From positions 1 to 35,696 of the forward strand of contig JAEKLF010000080.1 in the NCBI GenBank assembly GCA_019509985.1: 35,696 nucleotides of DNA, written 5' to 3'. Shown here one piece after another: positions 7,738 to 14,823 of this stretch. The DNA comes from Burkholderiales bacterium (GTDB lineage Bacteria; Pseudomonadota; Gammaproteobacteria; Burkholderiales; Burkholderiaceae_C). The notes under the pieces were generated by a model. That model saw only the letters and a program-made list of their open reading frames with translations, was not told the DNA's origin and ran no database searches. The position numbers and the translations under genes were made by a program. How positions within the stretch are numbered: position 1 is the first letter of the stretch; every line of letters starts with the position of its first letter.

Positions 7738-8751
7738 TCAACGTTTGATCCCCGCCATCACCTGGTCGTACGTGCCGCCGTCGGCGAAGTGGGTCTTGCT
7801 GACCTTGGCCCAGCCGCCCAAGGTCTGGTCGACCGTGAACAGCTTGATGTTGGCGAAGCGAACCGCGTTCTTCTTGAAGACGGCCGGGTCGCGCGGGCGG
7901 AAGTTGTTCTTGGCGATGATCTCCTGGGCCTCGGGGCTCCAGTGGAAGTCGAGATAGGCCTTGGCCAGCGCAGCATTGCCCTTCTTGGCGGCGACCTTGT
8001 CGACCAGGGCCACTGGCGCCTCCGTCTCGATGGAGATGCTGGGGTTGACCTGCTCGAACTGGCCTTTGCCGAACTCGTTCTCGATCAGCTCGACCTCGGC
8101 CTCGAAGGTGACGAGCACGTCGCCGATACCGCGCTGCGTGAAGGTCGTCGTGGCGCCGCGGCCACCGCCGTCCAACACGGGCACGTTGCTGAAGATCTTG
8201 GTCACCAGCTCCTTGGCCTGGGCTTCGCTGCCGCCGGTGGCGATGACGCTGCCCCAGGCCGCCAGGTAGCCGTAGCGGCCGTTGCCGGTGACCTTGGGGT
8301 TGGGGATGATGACCTGCACGCCGGGGCGGGCCAGGTCGCTCCAGTCCTTGATGCCCTTGGGGTTGCCCTTGCGCACGAGGAACAGCATCGTCGACGAGTA
8401 GGGCGCCGCGTTGTTGGGGAAGCGGCTGCGCCAGTCGGCCGGCGTCAGGCCCTTCTCGGCGAGCTGGTCGACGTCGGTGGCCTGGTTCATCGTCACGACA
8501 TCGGCCTCCAGGCCGGCGATGACGGCGCCGATCTGCTTGCTGGAGCCGCCGTGGCTCTGGTTCACGGTGACGGCCTGGCCGGTCTTGGCCTTCCAGGAGG
8601 CGACGAAGGCCGGGTTGATCTGCTTGTAGAGCTCGCGCGCGACGTCGTAGGAGACGTTCAGCAGCGCCGGGTCGGCGGCCAACGCGGGCAGTGCGGTGGC
8701 CGAGGCGATCAGCGCGAGTACCGCGCGACGAGAGGGCAGAAAGGGGGGCAT
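7738..8751 (-). CDS. sbp: Sulfate-binding periplasmic protein
   Basis: 337-aa substrate-binding protein. The signal peptide ends at ALA (about residue 25) and the mature part starts with the family sequence LLNVSYDVARELY. Conserved blocks include NQSHGGSSKQ, DVVTMNQATDVD, SSTMLFLVRKGNPKGI, NPKVTGNGRYGYLAAW and GGRGATTTF, all typical of Sbp/CysP. These bind sulfate or thiosulfate by hydrogen bonds and deliver it to CysT-CysW. Sbp versus CysP cannot be separated with certainty from sequence alone. First gene of the sulfate set, with an AT-rich upstream region that probably binds CysB. Confidence 0.95.
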   Translation of the reverse strand: MPPFLPSRRAVLALIASATALPALAADPALLNVSYDVARELYKQINPAFVASWKAKTGQAVTVNQSHGGSSKQIGAVIAGLEADVVTMNQATDVDQLAEKGLTPADWRSRFPNNAAPYSSTMLFLVRKGNPKGIKDWSDLARPGVQVIIPNPKVTGNGRYGYLAAWGSVIATGGSEAQAKELVTKIFSNVPVLDGGGRGATTTFTQRGIGDVLVTFEAEVELIENEFGKGQFEQVNPSISIETEAPVALVDKVAAKKGNAALAKAYLDFHWSPEAQEIIAKNNFRPRDPAVFKKNAVRFANIKLFTVDQTLGGWAKVSKTHFADGGTYDQVMAGIKR

Positions 8752-8794
8752 GGCGGGGCCGTCGAATGAACGAAAGCCGCGAGGTTGCCCAAAC

Positions 8795-8845
8795 TCTCTT
8801 ATTCGAGGAACAACAGTTTTCTTATTTCCTTATGCGACTTATGCC
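8795..8845 (-). promoter_or_regulatory. AT-rich sbp promoter region with four CTTAT repeats
   Basis: The 95-bp gap between modE and sbp holds an AT-rich island unlike the surrounding DNA. CTTAT (ATAAG on the coding strand) occurs at 8798, 8821, 8829 and 8838, so three copies fall at 8-9 base intervals and one 23 bases away. CysB sites are long, degenerate and AT-rich, so this is the best place for CysB activation of sbp-cysTWA. No unambiguous -35/-10 could be picked. Confidence 0.4.
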
Positions 8846-8846
8846 G

Positions 8847-9644
8847 TCACTCGCGCACAGCGAGCATGACGGCATAAGCCTTGAAGCAGGCGGTGGCGGG
8901 CTGGCCGACCGCCAGACCCAGCGCATCCACCGCATCGTTGGTGACGCTGGCCGTCACGGCCACGCCACCGGGGAGGGTCAGGCCGATCAGCGAGGACACG
9001 GCGCCGCGCTGCACGCGCGACACGGTGCCGGCGAGCTGGTTGCGCGCGGAGAGTCTGTAGCCGGCAAAGTCGCTGACCAGCACGACCTCGGAGGCCTTCA
9101 CGAGGGCCAGCGCGTCCTGGCCAACCTGCACGCGCAGCTCCTCGGCCGCGGCGCTCGTCAACGACGCGGTGATCTCGGCGCCACCGGGTAGCGCAACTCG
9201 CACGGTCGTCGTTGCGGGGCCGACGTTCACGGCGCTGATCTGGCCGGCGAACTGGTTACGGGCGGTGGTTTTCATGGACATCCTTTTCAGCAATTGATGC
9301 AGCGTGGGCTGCGTGGCCAGCCAGGCCTCCTGCTCGCGCAGAAAGCCGTCATGGCGCGACTGGAGGACATGCCAGGCCGCGAGCAAGGCCTGGCCCTCGG
9401 TCGTCAATCGCGAGCCGCCACCGCCGCGGCCGCCGGAGCTGGCTTCGACCAGCGGCGCATGCGTCAGTGCCGTGGCGGCGTCCAGCACCAGCCAGGCGCC
9501 CTTGTAGCTGTAGCCGGCGGCGCGCGCAGCCTTCTGCAGCGAGCCCGTCAGCGCAAGGGCCGCGAGCAGGTCGAAGAAGCGGCCATCGAGCCGCCCGGCC
9601 AGGCGCAGCTCGCCCTGCAGCAGCGGATGGTCGGTGAGTCTCAC
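8847..9644 (-). CDS. modE: Molybdate-responsive regulator ModE
   Basis: 265-aa regulator, the usual ModE length. Residues about 10-110 form the LysR-like winged helix (GSLQKAARAAGYSYKGAW is the ModE recognition region). Two Mop/TOBE domains follow, starting at KTTARNQFAG (about 125) and RLSARNQLAG (about 198), each with the VGQ(D/P) block; they bind molybdate and switch DNA binding. The start is GTG at 9644, embedded in the modC end (ATGTGA), so the genes are coupled; a longer in-frame start lies inside modC and adds a non-conserved basic stretch. ModE usually represses the molybdate transporter when molybdate is plentiful; here it lies in the same operon and a matching operator precedes modB. 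Confidence 0.94.
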   Translation of the reverse strand: MRLTDHPLLQGELRLAGRLDGRFFDLLAALALTGSLQKAARAAGYSYKGAWLVLDAATALTHAPLVEASSGGRGGGGSRLTTEGQALLAAWHVLQSRHDGFLREQEAWLATQPTLHQLLKRMSMKTTARNQFAGQISAVNVGPATTTVRVALPGGAEITASLTSAAAEELRVQVGQDALALVKASEVVLVSDFAGYRLSARNQLAGTVSRVQRGAVSSLIGLTLPGGVAVTASVTNDAVDALGLAVGQPATACFKAYAVMLAVRE

Positions 9645-10342
9645 ATCAGCCGCTCGCGCAGGCCGGGGTCGCCGGCGGCCAGGCGCTGGCACACCTGGCC
9701 GCCGTCGACCAGGTACACCTCGTCGGCCAGCGCCAGCACGTCTTCTGCGTCATGACTGACCATGACGGCCGGGATGCCCCACTGCGCGCGCACGCGCTGC
9801 AGCTCCACGCGCAGCTCGCGGCGCAGTGCGCTGTGCAGTGCGGCGAAGGGTTCGTCCAGCAGCAGCACCTGCGGGTTGCAGGCCAGCGCCCGCGCCAACG
9901 CGACGCGTTGCTGCTGGCCGCCCGACAGCGTGGCGGGCCGGCTGGCGGCCATGGCGGTCAAGCCGAAGGATTCGATCAGCTCGTCCACGCGGGCCGCGTC
10001 GTCGGCCTTCAGGCGGCGGCGCCAGCTCGTCAAGCCGAAGGCGATGTTGTCGCGCACGCTGAGGTGGGGGAAGAGCGCGTAATGCTGGAACAGATAGCCC
10101 ACGCCGCGCGCTTCGGGCGGCAAGTCGATGCCGGCGGCCGTGTCCAGTAGTGCGCGGCCGTTCAGCCGGACGTGGCCGGCCTGCACCGGCAGCAGGCCGG
10201 CCATGGCTTGCAGCGTCAGTGATTTGCCGGCGCCCGACGGGCCGTACAGCGCGACGAAGGGCGCATCGGTCGCGAAGGCGATGTCGAGATCGAAGCGACG
10301 GCGCGTGTCGCTCACCGAAAGCTGCAGGCGGACGTCGATCAA
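9641..10342 (-). CDS. modC: Molybdate ABC transporter ATPase, short form without TOBE domain
   Basis: 233-aa ATP-binding subunit for molybdate import. Walker A GPSGAGKS is at 34-41, LSGGQ at 139-143, Walker B LLDEP at 161-165 and the switch His in VSHDAEDV. The protein stops soon after the ATPase core. Typical ModC proteins have about 350 residues because of a C-terminal Mop/TOBE domain; that domain is absent here, and the modE start overlaps the stop, so this is a compact design rather than a visible frameshift. The start codon is TTG at 10342, overlapping the modA stop as TTGA. No better start exists because the first beta strand begins immediately after it. Confidence 0.93.
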   Translation of the reverse strand: MIDVRLQLSVSDTRRRFDLDIAFATDAPFVALYGPSGAGKSLTLQAMAGLLPVQAGHVRLNGRALLDTAAGIDLPPEARGVGYLFQHYALFPHLSVRDNIAFGLTSWRRRLKADDAARVDELIESFGLTAMAASRPATLSGGQQQRVALARALACNPQVLLLDEPFAALHSALRRELRVELQRVRAQWGIPAVMVSHDAEDVLALADEVYLVDGGQVCQRLAAGDPGLRERLM

Positions 10343-11097
10343 GGCTTGCCAAAGCCGTAGCGGGCGAGGATGGCCTGCGCCTCGAACCCATTCAGGAAGG
10401 CGACGAAGTCGCGCGCCAGCGCGCCCTGCGCGCTGTCCGCGACGGCGGCGGCCGGGTAGGTGACCGGCGCATGACCGCCTACCGTCATCGCAATGCGCAC
10501 CTTGTCCTTCAGCAGCTCGGCGTCCGTCCGGTAGACGAAACCGGCCTCGGCCTCGCCGCGCGACACGTAGTCCAGCACCTGGCGCACGTTGTCGGCGAAG
10601 ACGAGCTTGGGCTGCAGGCCGGCCCAGAGCTGCGCGGTTTCCAGCGCCGCCTGGGTGTAGCGGCCCACCGGCACGGAGGCGACCTTGCCGACGGCGATGT
10701 GCTTCACGTCGGCCTTGTTCAGATCGGCCAGCGCGGTGATGGCCGGGGCGCCTCGGGCCGGCGCGATCAGCACGACGGCGTTGCTTGCGAAGTCGCGTCG
10801 CGTGTCGGCGGCGATGACTTTCTGGTCCGCGGCGCGGTTCATCGTTTCCTGGTCGGCGCTGACGAACACGTCCACCGGCGCGCCTTGCACGATCTGCTGC
10901 AGCAACACGCCCGAGGCGGCGAAATTGAAGCGCAGCGTTGTGCCAGGCTTGCTGGCCTCGAAGCGCGGGCCGATTTCCTTGAAGGCATCCGTCAGGCTGG
11001 CCGCGGCCGACACGGTGAGGTGCTGAGCCTGTGCAACGAGGGGCAGGGCGGATGAGAGTGAAACCGCGACGGTGCAGAGCAGGCGCTTGAACATCAT
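10339..11097 (-). CDS. modA: Molybdate-binding periplasmic protein
   Basis: 252-aa binding protein. Signal peptide MMFKRLLCTVAVSLSSA to about AQA (residue 24), then the mature start HLTVSAAASLTDAF. Typical oxyanion-binding segments are visible: SAAASLTDAF, NFAASGVLLQQI, GAPVDVFVSAD and, near the C-terminus, EAGFVYRTDA. It captures molybdate (or tungstate) for ModB. ATG 11097 overlaps the modB stop (ATGA); a second ATG follows directly and could serve as an alternative. Gene order modB-modA-modC is unusual, as modA normally comes first. Confidence 0.95.
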   Translation of the reverse strand: MMFKRLLCTVAVSLSSALPLVAQAQHLTVSAAASLTDAFKEIGPRFEASKPGTTLRFNFAASGVLLQQIVQGAPVDVFVSADQETMNRAADQKVIAADTRRDFASNAVVLIAPARGAPAITALADLNKADVKHIAVGKVASVPVGRYTQAALETAQLWAGLQPKLVFADNVRQVLDYVSRGEAEAGFVYRTDAELLKDKVRIAMTVGGHAPVTYPAAAVADSAQGALARDFVAFLNGFEAQAILARYGFGKP

Positions 11098-11777
11098 GGC
11101 GTGGGGCGTTGCAGGTAGCGGTTGGACAGCACGAGGATGACGACCGAGACGGCCGAGATGACCAGGGCCAGCATCAGCGCGACATCGTCGCGGCCGGCCT
11201 GCACGGCGTCGTAGATGGCCATGGAGGCCGTCTGCGTCTGGCCGGGGATGGAACCCGCCACCATCAGCGACGCGCCGAACTCGCCCATCGCGCGGGCGAA
11301 GGCCAGCAGCGTGCCGGCCAGGATGCCCGGCCAGGCCAGCGGTAGCGTCACGCGCACGAAGGTGCTCCAGCGCGACTGGCGCAGCGTGCGCGCGGCGGCT
11401 TCCAGGTTGCGGTCGACCTGCGCGAAGGCGCTGCTCGCGCCCTTGAGCACCAGCGGCAGCGCGACCAGGGCCGACGCGATGACGGCGCCATGCCAGTTGA
11501 AGATGACGGTGTAGTCGAAGTGCTCGCGCAGCCAGCCGCCCAAAGCGCTGCGTCGGCCCATCAGCACGAGGATGCCATAGCCCAGCACGGTGGGCGGCAG
11601 CACAAGGGGCAGCATGCAGACGGCCTCCAGCACGCTGCGGCCCGGCAGCTTCGTGCGCGCGAACACCCAGCCCAGGGCCACGCCGAGCAGCAGGGCCAGC
11701 AGCGTCGCGACGGCGGCCACGCGCAACGTCAGCGCCAGCGGCGCCGCGTCGAACTGGCTCCAGAGCTCGGTGGGCAT
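11094..11777 (-). CDS. modB: Molybdate ABC transporter permease
   Basis: 227-aa membrane permease. About five to six hydrophobic helices, the segment MLPLVLPPTVLGYGILVLMG typical of ModB, and the EAA loop EAAARTLRQSRWSTF that contacts ModC. It is the first gene of the mod operon. No Shine-Dalgarno sequence precedes the ATG; instead a possible -10 element (TACATT on the minus strand) ends 8 bases before it, so the transcript may be leaderless. A ModE-type inverted repeat covers this region. Ends in a 4-base overlap with modA. Confidence 0.95.
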   Translation of the reverse strand: MPTELWSQFDAAPLALTLRVAAVATLLALLLGVALGWVFARTKLPGRSVLEAVCMLPLVLPPTVLGYGILVLMGRRSALGGWLREHFDYTVIFNWHGAVIASALVALPLVLKGASSAFAQVDRNLEAAARTLRQSRWSTFVRVTLPLAWPGILAGTLLAFARAMGEFGASLMVAGSIPGQTQTASMAIYDAVQAGRDDVALMLALVISAVSVVILVLSNRYLQRPTP

Positions 11778-11782
11778 GGTGG

Positions 11783-11806
11783 CGTAATGTAATCAACTAC
11801 ATCGCG
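11783..11806 (-). promoter_or_regulatory. ModE operator overlapping the modB promoter
   Basis: 24-bp element with perfect arms ATGTA-N6-TACAT, flanked symmetrically by CG-N2 and N2-CG. This resembles the known ModE box, an imperfect palindrome of two AT-rich TATATA-like arms separated by 6 bases with outer CG. It ends 5 bases from the modB ATG, overlaps the likely -10, and sits between modB and the divergent DedA-rhodanese gene, so ModE-molybdate binding would block modB and could also affect the neighbour. The functional claim is inference. Confidence 0.7.
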
Positions 11807-11859
11807 ATGCGAACACCCGCAGTGCCATGGCCCTGCGGCTATCCTGGCGCCCTGACGCC

Positions 11860-12795
11860 ATGGACCTGCTGACCGACCTCTTCGCCCACCACGGCCTGAT
11901 CGCCGTGGCCCTGGCCGTGCTGCTGGAGCAGCTCGGCGCGCCACTGCCGTCCACGCCGGTGCTGCTGCTGGCGGGCGTGGAGTCGGCCACGCGCGAGGGC
12001 TTCGCGCTGCGCGCCTTCGCGATGGCGACGCTCGCGGCCGCACTGGCCAACGGCCTGTGGTTCTGGGCCGGCCGTCGGCTGGGGCGGCACGTGCTGGCCA
12101 CGCTGTGCCGCATCTCCATTTCACCGGACAGCTGCGTGCGTCAGAACGAAGCCAGCTTCGCGCGCCGCGGCGTGCTGACGCTGGTGATCGCCAAATTCGT
12201 GCCGGGGCTGTCCATCCTGGCGCCGCCGCTGGCCGGCGCTCTGGGCATGTCGGCGCGGCGCTTCCTGGCCTGGAATCTCCTCGGCTCGGCGTTGTGGGCC
12301 GGCGTGGCCGTGGGCGTGGGCCGCGTCTTCCACGAGCAGATCGACACGCTGCTGCGCGCGCTGAGCAGCCTGGGCAGCGTCGCCCTCGGGCTGGCGTTGG
12401 GGGTCGTCGCGGTCTACCTGGCCTGGCGGCTGTGGCGGCGCGCCCGCGTGCGCCGCGAACTCAATCGCTTCGAGCGCCTCGGCCCCGTGGACGTGATGGC
12501 CTTGCTGCAACAGCGCCAGGACATCGTCCTCGTCGACGTGCGCGCCACGTCGCCGGAGATGCCGCTGGAGAGCCGCCTCCCGGGCGCCCGTCATCTCGAC
12601 CTCGGCGCGCTGAGCGACGCGGCGCTGGCCGGCTGGCCGCTGGCGGGCGAATTCATCACTTATTGCGCCTGCCCGAACGACGCCTCGGCCGTGAAGGCCG
12701 CGCAGTGGCTGAAGCAGCAGGGCCGCCAGGCTCGCGTGCTGCGTGGCGGCATCGAGGCCTGGACCCAGGCGGGGCTAGCGCTGGAGAACGGCTGA
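11860..12795 (+). CDS. DedA family membrane protein fused to rhodanese domain
   Basis: 311 aa from the ATG at 11860 (an in-frame ATG at 11827 would add 11 residues; neither has a clear Shine-Dalgarno sequence). Residues 1 to about 205 are a DedA/VTT (SNARE-associated) membrane domain with four to five hydrophobic segments and the conserved stretch FARRGVLTLVIAKFVPGLS. DedA proteins are linked to undecaprenyl phosphate and phospholipid flipping and membrane homeostasis. Residues about 215-305 are a rhodanese domain: VLVDVRA, LPGARHLDL and an active loop YCACPNDASA with a Cys in the persulfide position, then GGIEAWTQAG. A sulfur-handling domain on a membrane protein next to sulfate and molybdate uptake is suggestive but unproven. 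It diverges from modB. Confidence 0.9.
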   Translation: MDLLTDLFAHHGLIAVALAVLLEQLGAPLPSTPVLLLAGVESATREGFALRAFAMATLAAALANGLWFWAGRRLGRHVLATLCRISISPDSCVRQNEASFARRGVLTLVIAKFVPGLSILAPPLAGALGMSARRFLAWNLLGSALWAGVAVGVGRVFHEQIDTLLRALSSLGSVALGLALGVVAVYLAWRLWRRARVRRELNRFERLGPVDVMALLQQRQDIVLVDVRATSPEMPLESRLPGARHLDLGALSDAALAGWPLAGEFITYCACPNDASAVKAAQWLKQQGRQARVLRGGIEAWTQAGLALENG

Positions 12796-12815
12796 GGGAA
12801 CCGCCGGGCGGGCGC

Positions 12816-12857
12816 TTGCTTCAAAACTGGTGTTTACCCTATAATCGGGTTTACCCT
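12816..12857 (+). promoter_or_regulatory. Sigma-70 promoter with two GTTTACCCT direct repeats
   Basis: -35 TTGCTT (12816-12821), 18-bp spacer and a perfect -10 TATAAT (12840-12845). The 9-mer GTTTACCCT occurs at 12832-12840, running into the -10, and again at 12849-12857 around the expected start site, 17 bases apart. Copies on either side of the -10 suggest a regulator that would block RNA polymerase. GG at 12806-12807 is also correctly spaced from the TTGC for sigma-54, but the rest of that -24 box is poor, so sigma-70 is the better reading. Confidence 0.7.
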
Positions 12858-12892
12858 AGTGAAGCAATCGGGCCACGAGCCCAACCCACACC

Positions 12893-13069
12893 ATGAGCCT
12901 GATCCAGAACTTGTTCCAGTCGCTGCGCGACGCCCTGAGCGTCGAGACCCAGACTTCCCTCGAGGAGCGCTATCTGGCCGACGCCGTCGACCACGTCGAC
13001 CTCGAGCGCCGCATCGCGACCCAGTCGCGCGCCTACATGTCGATGGCGCCGATGAACATCGGCCGCTGA
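12893..13069 (+). CDS. DUF3563 family microprotein
   Basis: 58-aa protein starting MSLIQNLFQSL with the central family motif YLADAVDHVDLERR (about 27-40). This matches DUF3563, a short family common in Burkholderiales, often seen as YLAESVDLYDLERR. The function of the family is unknown. The N-terminus could form an amphipathic helix; the C-terminal tail is Met-rich (YMSMAPMNIGR). It has its own promoter about 50 bases upstream and its own terminator, so it is a monocistronic small gene. The Shine-Dalgarno sequence is weak. Confidence 0.88.
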   Translation: MSLIQNLFQSLRDALSVETQTSLEERYLADAVDHVDLERRIATQSRAYMSMAPMNIGR

Positions 13070-13095
13070 GCCGCCGGGCGCATCGCGCCAGAAGA

Positions 13096-13117
13096 AACGG
13101 CCCCGTGAGGGGCCGTT
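13096..13117 (+). terminator. Rho-independent terminator after the DUF3563 gene
   Basis: Perfect 9-bp GC-rich stem (aacggcccc / ggggccgtt) with a GTGA loop, 27 bases after the stop codon. It is flanked by an A-rich run on the left and a partly T-rich run (tgtcattt) on the right, so it could terminate from both sides, including the convergent receiver gene. Confidence 0.8.
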
Positions 13118-13154
13118 GTCATTTGCAGGCCGGGTCGCGGCCAGCGCCGCGGCA

Positions 13155-13526
13155 TCAGTTCAGCGGCGGAAAAAACCTCCTCAGGGTGTCCAGCGACAAG
13201 GGTTTGCACAGCACATGGTCGATGCCGGCGGCCATGGCGAGGTCGTGCTCCCGCTGGCCGCTGCGGCCGGTGACGGCGATCAGCACGAGTTCGGGGCCAT
13301 GCCGCTTACGCAGGCGTTTACTGAGGTCACAGCCGTCGAGATCGGGCAGGCCCAGGTCCAGCAGCGCGCAGACGGGGCGGTACTCATCCACGGCGGCCAT
13401 GGCGTCCTGCGCCGTCCTGGCCACGCGCACGCTGTAGCCGTCCAGCTTCAACAAGGCGCTCAGCGTTTCGCATGTGTCCGCATCGTCGTCGACCAGCACG
13501 ACACGGACGTCCTCAGCAACCGGCAT
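13155..13526 (-). CDS. Single-domain response regulator
   Basis: 123-aa protein made only of a receiver domain. The acidic pocket is at Asp13-Asp14 (LVDDD), the phosphoacceptor is Asp57 in ALLDLGLPDLDG, the switch Thr is in AVTGR and the conserved Lys in CKPLS. With no output domain it must act by protein contact or phosphotransfer, in the manner of CheY or Spo0F. It resembles the receivers that accompany hybrid kinases. The partner kinase is unknown; the only histidine kinase in the window is at 30709-34890, which has its own receiver. A 15-bp palindrome lies 25 bases upstream of the start. Confidence 0.9.
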   Translation of the reverse strand: MPVAEDVRVVLVDDDADTCETLSALLKLDGYSVRVARTAQDAMAAVDEYRPVCALLDLGLPDLDGCDLSKRLRKRHGPELVLIAVTGRSGQREHDLAMAAGIDHVLCKPLSLDTLRRFFPPLN

Positions 13527-13550
13527 GGCATTCCCTCACTCTCGCCCGAT

Positions 13551-13565
13551 CGGCAAAATTTGCCG
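13551..13565. promoter_or_regulatory. Perfect 15-bp palindrome upstream of the receiver gene
   Basis: CGGCAAAATTTGCCG is a perfect inverted repeat, 7-bp arms around one central base. It lies in the 186-bp gap between the two regulator genes, 25 bases before the start of the minus-strand receiver gene. Such compact palindromes are typical dimer-binding operators. It is GC-flanked, has no adjacent T-tract and lies upstream of a start codon rather than after a stop, so a terminator is unlikely. The binding protein is unknown. Confidence 0.45.
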
Positions 13566-13712
13566 CAAGACCGCCGGGAACTGATCTGACACCACCAGTA
13601 CAGCGGTGCGGCGAGCTTAGGGAGCAAGGGGCGTGCCTGGAATGCCCGGCCTTGTATAGGCGGACATCGCAATATCGCGTAGGCGCCGTCCGACGCCATC
13701 GCGGTCCTGTCC

Positions 13713-14348
13713 CTACTGGATGAGGCCGTTCTTCAGTGCGTAATAGGTCAGGTCGCTGTTGGTCTCGAGCTTGATCTTCTCCAGCACGCGGGTGCGGTAG
13801 GTGCTGACGGTCTTCACGCTGAGGAACATCGCCTTGGCCATGTCGCCCACCGTCTCGCCCTTGGCCAGGCGCAGGAAGACCTGCAGCTCGCGCTCGGACA
13901 GCGACTCGTGCAGCGGCTTGTCGCTGCCGCTGCCCGCCACGCCGTCGGCCAGCAGCTCGGCCACGGCCGGGCTGATGTAGCGCCGGCCGCGCGCCACGGT
14001 GCGAATTGCGTTGGCGATCTCCTCGGGGTCGCATTCCTTGTTCAGATAGCCGCTGGCGCCCTGGCGCAGCAGGGCCGTCGCGTAATGGGTCTCGGGGAAG
14101 CCGCTGAGGATGAGCACGGGCAGTTCGGGGAAGCGCGTCTTGATCGCGGACAGCGCGTCAACGCCGCTCTGATCGGGCATGGAGATGTCCATCAGCAGCA
14201 CGTCGACGTCGCCCCCCCGTGCCAGCTCCAGCGCCTCGCGCCCGTTGCCGGCCTCGCCGGTGACGCGCAGGTCGACGTTGTCGCCGAGGAACTGGCGCAG
14301 GCCGGAGCGAACGATGGCGTGGTCGTCGACGATGCCGATGCGAATCAT
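13713..14348 (-). CDS. NarL/FixJ-family response regulator
   Basis: 211-aa two-domain regulator. The receiver domain (1 to about 120) has Asp8-Asp9, phosphoacceptor Asp54 in LLMDISMPDQSG, and the switch region LILSGFPE; the alpha5 region reads GYLNKECDPEEI. A LuxR-type helix-turn-helix (about 147-208) follows, with LSERELQVFLRLAKGETVGD and the recognition helix SVKTVSTYRTRVLEKI. It is similar in layout to UvrY/GacA. No sensor kinase is adjacent. It is transcribed divergently from the small membrane protein and BON/ferritin genes, which it may control. Confidence 0.93.
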   Translation of the reverse strand: MIRIGIVDDHAIVRSGLRQFLGDNVDLRVTGEAGNGREALELARGGDVDVLLMDISMPDQSGVDALSAIKTRFPELPVLILSGFPETHYATALLRQGASGYLNKECDPEEIANAIRTVARGRRYISPAVAELLADGVAGSGSDKPLHESLSERELQVFLRLAKGETVGDMAKAMFLSVKTVSTYRTRVLEKIKLETNSDLTYYALKNGLIQ

Positions 14349-14554
14349 GGAGTCCCCCGGGAGCAGTTGGTTCGGTGAGCCAAGACTAGCAGCGGCCCAC
14401 CTGGCCGCTCATCGGAGCTGTCCTACACGCCCCCTCGGCGGGCGCCGCGTTCTGCTGCTTGTCCTACGGCGCCTCGGGCGTGCGGCCGGCACCGCGGCGC
14501 GAGGCGTTTGCGCACAGTCCATTCATGCGGCCGCCGTGGCCCGCGGAGTGAACG
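14349..14554. promoter_or_regulatory. Divergent intergenic region with paired TGTCCTAC motifs
   Basis: This 206-bp gap separates the NarL-type regulator from the small membrane protein gene. TGTCCTAC occurs at 14419-14426 and again at 14460-14467, 41 bases apart (about four helical turns), both followed by a GC-rich run. GTCCTAC also occurs upstream of the double-BON gene (16339-16345). NarL-family regulators bind short heptamers in pairs, so these are candidate sites for the adjacent regulator; this is inference. No clear -35/-10 pair. Confidence 0.35.
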
Positions 14555-14785
14555 ATGAAAGCCCTGACCGACACCTTGGCTCGCTTCGAGCCTCCGCTGT
14601 GGCTGATGTTTGCGCTGGCGACCGTGCTTGGCGCCGTGCTGTTGGTGGCCTTCGTCGACACGCTTCAGCAGGGCATTCGCCACGGCGAGGAGTTTCGCCA
14701 GCGGCAGCGAGTCAGCTCAGTCCGACAACCACTCAGCACCGTAGCCGATGCCACGCACGACATGCAGCAGCCACAGTTGCGTTGA
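14555..14785 (+). CDS. Small single-pass membrane protein
   Basis: 76-aa protein of unknown function. Residues about 13-37 form one hydrophobic helix (LWLMFALATVLGAVLLVAF), followed by a polar, Gln/Arg-rich tail (HGEEFRQRQR) that is probably cytoplasmic or periplasmic and disordered. A Shine-Dalgarno-like ggagtg lies 6 bases before the ATG. It precedes the BON lipoprotein by 38 bases on the same strand and may be the first gene of that run. No family recognised; the call rests on the start signals, hydrophobic helix and context. Confidence 0.6.
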   Translation: MKALTDTLARFEPPLWLMFALATVLGAVLLVAFVDTLQQGIRHGEEFRQRQRVSSVRQPLSTVADATHDMQQPQLR

Positions 14786-14823
14786 CGGTTCGCGAAGCTT
14801 CCCCGATGAAGAAAGGATCCACG

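Noticed and set aside
9641..10342. Frameshifted or truncated modC pseudogene
   Set aside because: All ATPase motifs are intact and both ends overlap neighbours with coupled start/stop codons, so it reads as a functional short form and not as a broken gene.
10339..11796. A single 485-aa ModA-like protein reading upstream through modB
   Set aside because: The extra N-terminal half is an out-of-frame reading of modB; the true ModA start with its signal peptide is at 11097.
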